DNA from: Myxococcales bacterium | GTDB lineage: Bacteria > Myxococcota > Myxococcia > Myxococcales > Myxococcaceae | Reading direction: 5' to 3' | Length of the DNA stretch: 64,000 nucleotides | Assembly (NCBI GenBank): GCA_016191815.1 | Contig: JACPVI010000061.1 | Span: forward strand, 1 to 64,000 | Shown here: in pieces, positions 45,194 through 52,535 of the stretch | How the letters are laid out: each line of letters begins with the position of its first letter | Numbering within the stretch: the stretch's first letter is position 1 | Made by a program: the position numbers and the translations under genes | The notes under the pieces: generated by a model | What the model was told of the DNA's origin: nothing | What the model saw: only the letters and a program-made list of their open reading frames with translations | The model's database searches: none

Positions 45194-45242
45194 GCCGGCG
45201 CCGATGCGCCTGATGCGGAAGCTGGCGCGGGTGCGCTGAGGG
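45194..45242. repeat. 49-bp intergenic repeat, copy 1
   Basis: Identical at 48 of 49 positions to 48029-48077. It lies between the convergent stops of the activase gene and the sigma-54 activator gene. It contains GCGCC...GGCGC arms and reads 'MRLMRKLARVR stop' on the plus strand. Confidence 0.75.
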
Positions 45243-45259
45243 TCCCGGCGCGAGGCCAT

Positions 45260-46300
45260 CTAGGCGCCAGAGCGCCTGCGACAAGCGGCCGGCTCGACCC
45301 CGCGCCGCCGCAGCAGCCGGTAGAGCGTCACCGAGTCCACGCCCGCGCGCCGCGCCGCCTCGCGCACGTTGCCGGCGGTGCTCTCCAGCAACTCGGTCAG
45401 GTACCGCCGCTCCAAAGGAGCGAGCGCCGCCTCCCGCACCTCGCGCAGCGCCGGGGTGGAGGAAGCCGGCTTTTCCTCGGGAGGCCGAAACGGCGCCGCG
45501 GTGATGGTGCGGGGCAGGTGCTCGGGCCGCAGCGTCTCCCCTCCGCTGAGGATGACCGCGTGCTCCAGTGCGTTCTTCAGCTCGCGGACGTTGCCGGGAA
45601 AACCGTAGCCCGCGATTGCCGCCAGGCACTCCGCAGACACCGCGGGCACCGGCAGCTCGTGCCGCTCCGCCGCCTGCTGGGCGAAGACTCCGGCGAGCAC
45701 CTCGAGCTTCTCCTTGTACTGGCGCAGCGGAGGCAGCTCCAGGGTGATGACGCTCAGCCGGTAGTACAGGTCGTCGCGAAACCGCCCCGCGCGCGCCAGC
45801 TCGGCCAAGTCCCGGTGCGTCGCCGCCAAAAGCCGCACGTCCACCCGGTCGGGGGCGAGGTCGCTGCCCACCGGCTGCACCTCGCACAGCTCGACCGCAC
45901 GCAGCACCTTGGCCTGCAAAGACAGAGGCAGCTCGCCCACCTCGTCGAGGAAGAGGGTGCCCCCGCGCGCCTTGTGAAACTCCCCCTTCTTGTCCCGCAC
46001 CGCCCCGGTGAACGCCCCCCGGACGTGGCCGAACAGCATCGACTCGAGCAACGCCTCGGGAATGGCGGCGCAATTCACCACCACCAGCGGCTCCTCGGCG
46101 CGGCGACTGTGGAAGTGAATCTCCCGCGCCAAAAGTTCCTTGCCGGTGCCGCTCTCGCCGAGGATGAGCACCGGGGCGTCCGTGGGAGCGATGCGCGCGA
46201 GCCGCCGCTCCACCTCGAGCCACTCGGGCGAGAGGCCCTTGATGAGCAGCGGCCGCGGCGGCCCGGCCCGACTCGCGCGCAGCGGCTGCGCCCGCCGCAA
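45260..46300 (-). CDS. Sigma-54-dependent transcriptional activator (AAA+ plus Fis-type HTH)
   Basis: 346 residues counted from a TTG at 46300; the frame stays open to about 46410 without ATG, so the true start is uncertain. Complete AAA+ domain: Walker A 'LILGESGTGKELLAREI', the sigma-54 contact motif 'VRGAFTGAVRDKKGEF', Walker B 'GGTLFLDEVGEL', 'FRDDLYYRLSVITLELPPLR' and 'YGFPGNVRELKNALEHAVIL'. The C-terminus is a Fis-like helix-turn-helix ('NVREAARRAGVDSVTLYRLL'). No sensory domain (receiver, GAF, FHA) is recognisable N-terminally. Expected to activate promoters with -24/-12 elements; I saw no convincing one nearby. Confidence 0.85.
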   Translation of the reverse strand: MRRAQPLRASRAGPPRPLLIKGLSPEWLEVERRLARIAPTDAPVLILGESGTGKELLAREIHFHSRRAEEPLVVVNCAAIPEALLESMLFGHVRGAFTGAVRDKKGEFHKARGGTLFLDEVGELPLSLQAKVLRAVELCEVQPVGSDLAPDRVDVRLLAATHRDLAELARAGRFRDDLYYRLSVITLELPPLRQYKEKLEVLAGVFAQQAAERHELPVPAVSAECLAAIAGYGFPGNVRELKNALEHAVILSGGETLRPEHLPRTITAAPFRPPEEKPASSTPALREVREAALAPLERRYLTELLESTAGNVREAARRAGVDSVTLYRLLRRRGVEPAACRRRSGA

Positions 46301-46489
46301 GCAGTCCGGCGAGGCGCGGGTGCTGGCGTGGTGCCCCGACCTCCCCGGGTGCTCGGCGTCGGGCCAAAGCGAGGCCTTGGCGCTCGAGGAGTTGCGGCGG
46401 AGGGTGGCGGCCTACTTCGCGCCGCCCCGTCGCCAGCCGCAGCCCGGAGCCCGAAGGACGTCAATCGAACTTTGAACCCGAGGTGAACG

Positions 46490-47899
46490 ATGCCTGCCCG
46501 CCCCATTCCCGTTGTGCTGATGCTGGCGCTGGCCGGCTGCGGCGCCGAGCTGGAGCTGTACCAAGACGAGCAGCTCGACAGCTCGGCCTTCGCGCTGAGC
46601 CTGCCGGCAGCAGACGCGGCGGCGCTGTTGGACTTCGTCAACCACCCGGGCACCGAGCTGCCGGTCCTCGACTCGAAGGTCGGCCTGGACGTCCGGGCGG
46701 CGAGGAACATCATCGCTTACCGCGACGGCGCGGACGGGGTGACTCCCAGCGCCGACGACAACCGGTTTGACACCATCACCGAGCTTGACGCGGTGCCGTA
46801 CGTCGGTGACGCGGCGCTGACCCGGCTGCGCGACTACGCGGTGGCCTATCCGCCTCCGCCCGGCGAGCTGGTCGAGGGCGTGGCCTTCCTCGGCTGGCAG
46901 GCCGAGTCGGTCATCTGGGCCGCCAACGGCGTCACCCGCGGCGAGCTGACCGAGATTGGCCTCAGCACCCGGGCGGCCGACAACATCATCCTCAAGCGCC
47001 CGTTCAGCACCGTGGGCGCCATCGGGGCGGTGCCGTACGTCGGCTCCGCCTCGCTGGTGAAGCTGCGGGATCACGCGCTGACCTGGTGGAACGCCAAGCG
47101 GGGCATCGCCGCCACCAGCGAGGCTGTCTACGACGGAGTGGCCTTCGACGCCGCCGCCGAGAGGGTGGCGCTGAACATCTCCAACCAGGCCACCTACCAG
47201 CAGCTCACCCAGGAGGCGAAGGTGTACGCCAGCGGCGCCTCCGCCATCACCTCCTCGCGGCCCTACGCCACCCTCGGCGCGGTGGCGAACCTCTCCGGGG
47301 TGGGGACGGTCACGATGCAGGCGCTGCACGACTACGCCGTCTCCGGCACCTGGAGCGTTCCCCCATCGCCGGGGGACTGCTCCACCGGCATCGCGCTTCG
47401 CGGCGACGCCGACGTGGCCGACCTCGACCGGTTGCTCGAGCTGGCCACCACCCTCGACTGGCCGTATGCCGAGGTGGTGGCGTTTCAGGCCACGGCCTGC
47501 ACCGACATGGGCGACGCCTCGCACCGCGACGCCGTCTTCGAGGAGATGGTCGCCACCCCGTACCTCGACTGGACCTACAGCCGGACCGTCTACCCCGAGG
47601 GCGAGGACTTCATGAAGCCGGCCTCCCGCTTCGTCGCCTTGATGGACTACACCAAGCAGGCCATCCAGGACCGCGTGGCTGGCGGCGTCTGGAGCCCAAG
47701 CAGTCCCGACGAGCAGACTCTGTATAGCCGCCTGGGGACGCTGCACCAGTCGCTGACCGCGGCGCCGCGGGCCAACCCGTCGGCCTTCTACGAGGCCACG
47801 CTGCGCATCGAAGCCGCGGAGTGCTCCCAGGACGCAGCGGTGCTGATGGACCCTACCAACAACCGCATCTGGGTGGTGCACCGCTTCCCGCGTTGCTAG
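46490..47899 (+). CDS. Lipoprotein with tandem helix-hairpin-helix-like repeats
   Basis: 469 residues; lipobox LALAGC. Residues ~35-290 hold three units resembling helix-hairpin-helix (ComEA-type) folds, each ending in a 'L..VPYVG.a.L..LrdyA' motif: 'ELDAVPYVGDAALTRLRDYA', 'IGAVPYVGSASLVKLRDHA' and 'VANLSGVGTVTMQALHDYA'. The 'VG.aaL..L' hairpin normally contacts DNA backbone. The C-terminal ~170 residues are different, with four Cys and many aromatic residues, unrecognised. An outer-membrane DNA- or nucleic-acid-binding role is an inference. Divergent from the sigma-54 activator gene, about 190 bases from its tentative start. Confidence 0.72.
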   Translation: MPARPIPVVLMLALAGCGAELELYQDEQLDSSAFALSLPAADAAALLDFVNHPGTELPVLDSKVGLDVRAARNIIAYRDGADGVTPSADDNRFDTITELDAVPYVGDAALTRLRDYAVAYPPPPGELVEGVAFLGWQAESVIWAANGVTRGELTEIGLSTRAADNIILKRPFSTVGAIGAVPYVGSASLVKLRDHALTWWNAKRGIAATSEAVYDGVAFDAAAERVALNISNQATYQQLTQEAKVYASGASAITSSRPYATLGAVANLSGVGTVTMQALHDYAVSGTWSVPPSPGDCSTGIALRGDADVADLDRLLELATTLDWPYAEVVAFQATACTDMGDASHRDAVFEEMVATPYLDWTYSRTVYPEGEDFMKPASRFVALMDYTKQAIQDRVAGGVWSPSSPDEQTLYSRLGTLHQSLTAAPRANPSAFYEATLRIEAAECSQDAAVLMDPTNNRIWVVHRFPRC

Positions 47900-48028
47900 C
47901 GGTAGCGAGCCTCCGTGCCCGCCGGTCGTCTCCAACCAGTGCGCGGTCGCCCCGGGAGGCAGGCGAGACCGCGCTCGGGCATGCGAGGTGGGGCCTCTTG
48001 GGCGCCGCGCCGGCGGCCGCGTCCTCGC

Positions 48029-48077
48029 GCCGGCGCCGCTGCGCCTGATGCGGAAGCTGGCGCGGGTGCGCTGAGGG
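48029..48077. repeat. 49-bp intergenic repeat, copy 2
   Basis: 48 of 49 positions match 45194-45242 (only position 48040 differs, C instead of A). Like copy 1 it lies between two convergent genes, here the helix-hairpin-helix lipoprotein and the AraC regulator. Confidence 0.75.
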
Positions 48078-48106
48078 CGGCGGTCCTCGGGGGCGGCAGC
48101 AGCCCC

Positions 48107-49111
48107 TCAGCGGTTCCGCCGGAAGGCCGCCGGGGTCGCCCGGGTCCAGCGCTTGAAGGCGCGGTGGAAGGCGCTGGCCTCGGAGAAGCCGAGCAGGAAG
48201 GCCACCTCGGTCAGCGGCAGGCGCCGGTCCTGCACGTAGGAACGCCCCAGCGCCGCTCGCGTGGAATCGAGCAGCTCGCGGAAGCTGGTGGACTCCTCGG
48301 CGAGGCGCCTGCGCAAGGTTCGCTCACTCATCGCCATCCGCCGGGCGACCGTCGAAAGCGCCGGCACTCCCTGGCTCAGCTCCTCGGCGATGAGCTGGCT
48401 CACCTGCTCGGGCACCGAACGCGGCTGGGCCTGGCGGGCCAGCGCCTGGTTGGCCAGCTCGCGCAGGAAATCCGCAAGCTGCGCGTCAGCCTGGGGAATG
48501 GGGATGTCGAGCTGGTGGCGGGCGAAGCGGAGTCGCGAGTGGGGCCGGCCGAAGCGAACGCGGGTTCCAAAGAAGGCATCGTGGGCCGCGCGGTCGGCGG
48601 GAGCGGGATGAGAGAGCTCTACCTCCTCGGGCGTCAGGGGCCGCTGGGTGAGCGCCCGCGCGCCGTGGAGGACTTCGGCGAACGCCGCCTCGGCGGCGAG
48701 CCTCCGGCCGGGCCGGTCGGCCCCGGGGTAGCGGTAGTCCAGCCGCAGCTCGCCCTCGCCGGAGAGCGCCAGCTGCGGCTCGTCGGTCCACAGTCGCGCG
48801 TAGCGCACCAGCTGCCTTAGCCCCTCTCCCAGGTTCGGGCTGGCCATGCACACGAAGCCGACCAGCCCGTAGTCGCCAGGGGAGTAGTGCCCAGCCACCA
48901 CCAGCGCCAAGTCGGGCCGCGGCGCCCGGCGCTGCACCGCTTCCCAGAGCGCGTAGAGCAGCTCCAGGGGCACCCTGGCGTCCGCCGACTCGCAGACAGA
49001 GGCCTCGAACGCCACCTCGGCGCAGACATCGCCGCCGTCCACTCCCAGCGACGGCAGCGCCCCGAGCAGCTTCCTGATGGCGCCGGAAGCGATGGCGGGC
49101 ACCGCGGCCAT
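48107..49111 (-). CDS. AraC family transcriptional regulator
   Basis: 334 residues, the length of the OruR/ArgR-type branch. The N-terminal ~180 residues form the 'arabinose-binding-like' domain of that branch ('HYSPGDYGLVGFVCMASPNL', 'LGEGLRQLVRYARL'). The C-terminal ~100 residues are two helix-turn-helix motifs: 'VPALSTVARRMAMSERTLRR' and 'PLTEVAFLLGFSEASAFHRA', with the family end 'FKRWTRATPAAFR'. Ligand unknown. Divergent from the lysozyme-like gene, and a 14-bp palindrome lies between them. Confidence 0.92.
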   Translation of the reverse strand: MAAVPAIASGAIRKLLGALPSLGVDGGDVCAEVAFEASVCESADARVPLELLYALWEAVQRRAPRPDLALVVAGHYSPGDYGLVGFVCMASPNLGEGLRQLVRYARLWTDEPQLALSGEGELRLDYRYPGADRPGRRLAAEAAFAEVLHGARALTQRPLTPEEVELSHPAPADRAAHDAFFGTRVRFGRPHSRLRFARHQLDIPIPQADAQLADFLRELANQALARQAQPRSVPEQVSQLIAEELSQGVPALSTVARRMAMSERTLRRRLAEESTSFRELLDSTRAALGRSYVQDRRLPLTEVAFLLGFSEASAFHRAFKRWTRATPAAFRRNR

Positions 49112-49165
49112 GGCGACCGTTCACGCTAGCTCCGGCGCGGACCGCTGGCCACCGTGGCCGGAGGA

Positions 49166-49179
49166 GCCAATCGATTGGC
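49166..49179. promoter_or_regulatory. 14-bp perfect palindrome in a divergent control region
   Basis: GCCAATCGATTGGC lies 54 bases from the AraC-type start and 66 bases before the lysozyme-like ATG. A two-fold symmetric site in this position could be an operator, although AraC proteins usually bind direct repeats. Confidence 0.35.
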
Positions 49180-49245
49180 CGGAAGCGTCAAGCCGCCGGC
49201 GGGGCCTCCGTGGCATCGGTGCGCCTTCCCAAGGAGGTATCCACC

Positions 49246-50628
49246 ATGCGCGCCCGGCTGGCCCTGCTCTCCCTGGCCTCGTGGCTCTCAGCCTGCGGCG
49301 AGGATTCGCTGGCGGAGCTGCAGCTCGACGATCAGGGCCCCGCGGTCGAGGCCTCGCCCCTCTTCCTCGGAGATCCGGCCAACGCCGCGGTCTTCGCGGT
49401 GGACGTCTCGCACTGGGAGGGCCCCATCAGCCAGTACGAGATGGACTGCTTCTGGACCTCGGGGGTGCGGCACCTGGTCTCCGGCACCCAGGTGCGGGAA
49501 GTCACCTACCACCAGCTCGACATGGCGGTGTCGCGCGGCCTCACGGTGGATGCCTACGTCTACCTCTACTGGGATCGCGACATGGCGTCGCAGGTGGGCG
49601 AGGCGCTCGACCGCGCGAAGGGCTTCCCCATCGGGCGGCTGTGGCTCGACGTCGAGCAGGACCCCGCTGGGCGCACCGCCTCCGCCCTCATCGCGCTGGT
49701 GCAACAGGCCGTCGATGCCTGCCGCTCGCAGTCGGCGGTGGGCTGCGGCATCTACACCGGCCCAGGTTTCTGGAGAAGCTACATGGGCAACACCACCCGC
49801 TTCGCCGACCTGCCGCTCTGGTACGCGCAGTACAACCGGCGCACCTCGCTGTCCGACTGGTCCACGGAGAAGTTCGGCGGCTGGGCGCGGCCGGCGGCCA
49901 AGCAATTCATCGAGGAGGCGCTGTGCGGCGTGGGCGTCGACAAGGACGTGATGCAGGTGTCGACCGAGCCCCTGGTGGTGGACCGCTCGCTGCCGCCGGA
50001 CACCTGGCTGCCGCCTGCCGCGCCGGCGCGCCTCTACCCGGAGGACGGCGCGGTGGTGACGGTGCCCTACGCCAAGCTGATGACCGCCACCGTTCCGCGG
50101 GCCACCCGGTACCAGTTCGCCCTGGAGGCGTGGGACGGAGCGGCCTTCCGCCCCTACTATTCCTGGACGGTCAGCAGGCCCTTCCACAAGGTGGTTCCCT
50201 ACTGGCGCAACCGCGTCTACCGCTTCCGCGCCCGCGCGATGAACGCCCATGGCTGGGGAGCTTGGTCGGGGTGGGCCACGTTCGACTACGGCACCTGGAT
50301 CGGCCCTCGCCCCGGCCCCGAGCAGCCTCCTTCCCCGCCCCCGCCGGCCAGCGGAGCTCCCACCGGCCTCTCGCCCGACGGAGTCACCGTCTCCCAAAGT
50401 GGCGTCACCCTCTCCTGTGGCCCCGTCTCGGGCGCGACCCGCTACGAGTTCCTCATCGAGTACGACGCTGGTGCCGGCTGGAAGCCCTACACCAGCTACG
50501 CCAGCGGCACGCCGTCGAAGCAGTTCTGGCCGCAACTCCGCTCGGCGCGGTACCGCTGGAAGGTGCGAGCCGAAGTGGTCGGGACCTTCGGCCCGTGGTC
50601 CAGCCCGGCGAGCTTCTGGTTCCCCTGA
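49246..50628 (+). CDS. GH25-like lysozyme lipoprotein with C-terminal beta-sandwich domains
   Basis: 460 residues from ATG 49246 (site AAGGAGGT). Lipobox LSAC. Residues ~45-255 form a TIM-barrel of the GH25/DUF1906 type: 'VFAVDVSHWEGPISQYEMDC', 'GLTVDAYVYLYWDRDMA', 'IGRLWLDVEQDP' (Asp/Glu pair) and 'GCGIYTGPGFWRSY'. Two Fn3-like domains follow (~265-360 and ~385-460), separated by a Pro-rich linker ('EQPPSPPPPASGAP'). Expected to cleave peptidoglycan beta-1,4 bonds outside the cell, fitting predation or wall remodelling. Divergent from the AraC regulator. Confidence 0.8.
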   Translation: MRARLALLSLASWLSACGEDSLAELQLDDQGPAVEASPLFLGDPANAAVFAVDVSHWEGPISQYEMDCFWTSGVRHLVSGTQVREVTYHQLDMAVSRGLTVDAYVYLYWDRDMASQVGEALDRAKGFPIGRLWLDVEQDPAGRTASALIALVQQAVDACRSQSAVGCGIYTGPGFWRSYMGNTTRFADLPLWYAQYNRRTSLSDWSTEKFGGWARPAAKQFIEEALCGVGVDKDVMQVSTEPLVVDRSLPPDTWLPPAAPARLYPEDGAVVTVPYAKLMTATVPRATRYQFALEAWDGAAFRPYYSWTVSRPFHKVVPYWRNRVYRFRARAMNAHGWGAWSGWATFDYGTWIGPRPGPEQPPSPPPPASGAPTGLSPDGVTVSQSGVTLSCGPVSGATRYEFLIEYDAGAGWKPYTSYASGTPSKQFWPQLRSARYRWKVRAEVVGTFGPWSSPASFWFP

Positions 50629-50678
50629 CTCGGACTCTTGGTCCGACCTGGCGCCGGCTACGGCGGGCGGCGCTCGCC

Positions 50679-51152
50679 TCAGCCTTCCACGGAGGTCGCC
50701 CGGTGGGGCGGCGGCAGCCGGCGCGGGCGGACTCCCTCCGCCGGGGAGAGCACCAGCCACAAGTCCCCGCCCCCGTGCTGGCCGGAGGCGATGTACAGCG
50801 AGCCCTCCCGGCCCAAGGTGTACACCGTCTCCATCGGCGGGTTGTTCACCTTCACCTTGGCGATGCCGTCCTTCAGCTCCTCCAGCTTGAAGGTCACCTT
50901 CTTGTTGGGAAGCTGCAGCTCGGTGACGCCCTTGGTGATGACCACCTTCTGCACCGAGAGCCGCTTGAAGGAGGTGTACTTGAACTTCTCGGCGAACTTG
51001 GCCTTCATCGAGGCGAGGCTGGGCGGGTCGATGACGTTTCCGGAAGTCGAGGCCAACACCACCTCCGCCGTCACCCCCACCTTGTCCTCCGCCCGCGCCG
51101 CGACCGCGGACAGGGCCACCAGCAGCGCCAACGACCGGCCCAGATGTGTCAC
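50679..51152 (-). CDS. Small secreted protein, third gene of the ECF sigma operon
   Basis: 157 residues from a GTG at 51152 that overlaps the anti-sigma stop (GTGA). Signal peptide ends 'AVAARA|EDK'. The mature part is mainly beta ('VVLASTSGNVIDPPSL', 'VTFKLEELKDGIAKVKVNNP', 'TVYTLGREGSLYIASGQHGG') with no Cys and no recognised family. Coupling to the anti-sigma factor suggests it is a periplasmic modulator of signal sensing or a conserved target of the sigma factor; this is inference. Confidence 0.7.
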   Translation of the reverse strand: MTHLGRSLALLVALSAVAARAEDKVGVTAEVVLASTSGNVIDPPSLASMKAKFAEKFKYTSFKRLSVQKVVITKGVTELQLPNKKVTFKLEELKDGIAKVKVNNPPMETVYTLGREGSLYIASGQHGGGDLWLVLSPAEGVRPRRLPPPHRATSVEG

Positions 51153-51766
51153 AGCTCTCCTCCCGTGGGTGCATCCTGCCTGGGCTTGGTCCGATCCGCA
51201 TCAGGATCCACGTCCAGCTCCTCCTGGCGCTCCTCGTCGGCCACGCCCGGCTTCTCGTGGGTGTGCTCCACCGTCCAGATGATGGTGTCCCCGGACTCTG
51301 TCTCCATCACCACCGGCGCCACGTGGGCGGACTCGTCGATGCTCACTGCCTGCACTTCCAAGCGCTGGCTGGCGTAGCCCGCCGGAGTCCCGCCGCGCAT
51401 GATGAGCGGCAGCGCCAACAGGAGCACCGCCGCCGCGGTGGCCAAGGAGGTCACCATCATCCCCCGGTGATAGGTGAACAGCTCCGAGACCGAGAGGCGG
51501 ATCCGCTCGAGGAGCGGCGGCCTCTCCGGGGTGATGCGGGCCAGTACTTTCTGGGCGAAGTCCTTGAAGTCGACCTCGTCGGCCGCCATCTCCATCCCTA
51601 CCCGAACCAGCCCGGACTCGGCCCTGAGGTCCGCCGCCCGCATCGCGCACTGCTGGCAGGCGACGAGGTGCCGCTCCACCGTCATCCGCTCGGCCGGAGA
51701 AAGCTCGCCGTCGATGAAGGGGGAGAGCATCGGAATGAACGTCTGGCAGGCTGGATTGGAGCTCAT
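51149..51766 (-). CDS. Anti-sigma factor with zinc-finger (zf-HC2) domain
   Basis: 205 residues. Cytoplasmic N-terminus with the ZAS motif H-x3-C-x2-C ('VERHLVACQQCAMR', ~32-45) and an upstream 'LSPFIDGELSPAERM'. One transmembrane helix at ~105-125 ('TSLATAAAVLLLALPLIM') and a ~75-residue acidic periplasmic domain. It should hold the ECF sigma factor encoded 45 bases upstream and release it on an envelope signal. Confidence 0.9.
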   Translation of the reverse strand: MSSNPACQTFIPMLSPFIDGELSPAERMTVERHLVACQQCAMRAADLRAESGLVRVGMEMAADEVDFKDFAQKVLARITPERPPLLERIRLSVSELFTYHRGMMVTSLATAAAVLLLALPLIMRGGTPAGYASQRLEVQAVSIDESAHVAPVVMETESGDTIIWTVEHTHEKPGVADEERQEELDVDPDADRTKPRQDAPTGGEL

Positions 51767-51811
51767 GGCAGGCTCCTCGACGGGGCCCTCCGCCGGTTAT
51801 TCCAAGTCGGC

Positions 51812-52429
51812 CTACTCATTGCCGATTCCGCTCTTCGCCTCGTCCAACTCCAGGTACTCGCTCAAGATTTTCTGCATCTTCGCCCGGGCGTGGAACAGCC
51901 GAGACATCACCGTGCCCTTGGGGATTTCCAGGGTGCGGGCCAGCTCCTCGTAGGACATTCCCTCGATCTCCCGGAGGAGGAGGATGGCCCGGTGCTTCTC
52001 CGGAATCTGCTCGAGGGCTTCCTGGATTTTCTGCGCCAGCTCCTTCCGCAAGGCGCTCTTCTGAGGATTGGTGCCCAGCTTCGTGCCCAGGGCGCCGATG
52101 TTCGCCTCGGCGGAGTCGACCTTCAGCGAGTCGTCATACTCCACCGGATCTCCCCGCGCCGCCGCCTTCCTCCGCAAGACGTCGATGCAGATGTTGACGG
52201 TGATCCGATAGAGCCAGGTGTAGAACGAGGAGTCGCCCTTGAAGTGGTCGAGGTACTTGTAGACCTTGACGAAGGCCTCCTGGGCGATGTCCAGAGCCTC
52301 CTCCTTGTCCCGCACCATGCCCAGGGCCACCGAGTACACCTTCCGCTGGTACCGCTCGAGCAGAAGCTTGAAGGCGCGCTGATCACCGCTGCGAGCTCGC
52401 TTGACGAGGGTGAGGTCGTCGGTGGCCAA
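51812..52429 (-). CDS. ECF RNA polymerase sigma factor (RpoE-like)
   Basis: 205 residues. Region 2: 'FKLLLERYQRKVYSVALGMV', 'DKEEALDIAQEAFVKVYKYL' and 'FYTWLYRITVNICIDVLRRK'. Region 4: 'LEQIPEKHRAILLLREIEGM', 'SYEELARTLEIPKGTVMSRL'. The linker between is slightly long, with 'ALGTKLGTNPQKSALRKEL'. First gene of a three-gene operon with its anti-sigma factor and a secreted protein; such operons are normally autoregulated, but I could not pick out a paired -35/-10 of ECF type upstream. Confidence 0.95.
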   Translation of the reverse strand: MATDDLTLVKRARSGDQRAFKLLLERYQRKVYSVALGMVRDKEEALDIAQEAFVKVYKYLDHFKGDSSFYTWLYRITVNICIDVLRRKAAARGDPVEYDDSLKVDSAEANIGALGTKLGTNPQKSALRKELAQKIQEALEQIPEKHRAILLLREIEGMSYEELARTLEIPKGTVMSRLFHARAKMQKILSEYLELDEAKSGIGNE

Positions 52430-52501
52430 AGCGGGCGGACCTTAGCAGAATGGGCCTCGCAACCCCGCGGGTTTCGGGGCGAGAATCATTCGAAGGGGCC
52501 T

Positions 52502-52521
52502 CCTCGGGCGGCCGCCCGAGG
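52502..52521. promoter_or_regulatory. 20-bp perfect palindrome between divergent genes
   Basis: CCTCGGGCGGCCGCCCGAGG lies between the sigma factor start (52429) and the divergent ATG at 52536, ending 14 bases before the latter. It could be an operator or form a hairpin in the leader of the downstream gene. Confidence 0.35.
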
Positions 52522-52535
52522 CCTTGGAGCGGCGC

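Noticed and set aside
41727-46367. A 1546-codon open frame on the minus strand opposite the activase gene, and a 1413-codon plus-strand frame over the same region
   Set aside because: Both are artefacts of GC-rich third positions: compositions are Arg/Gly/His/Ala-rich, they have no domains, and they run through the real activase and sigma-54 activator genes.
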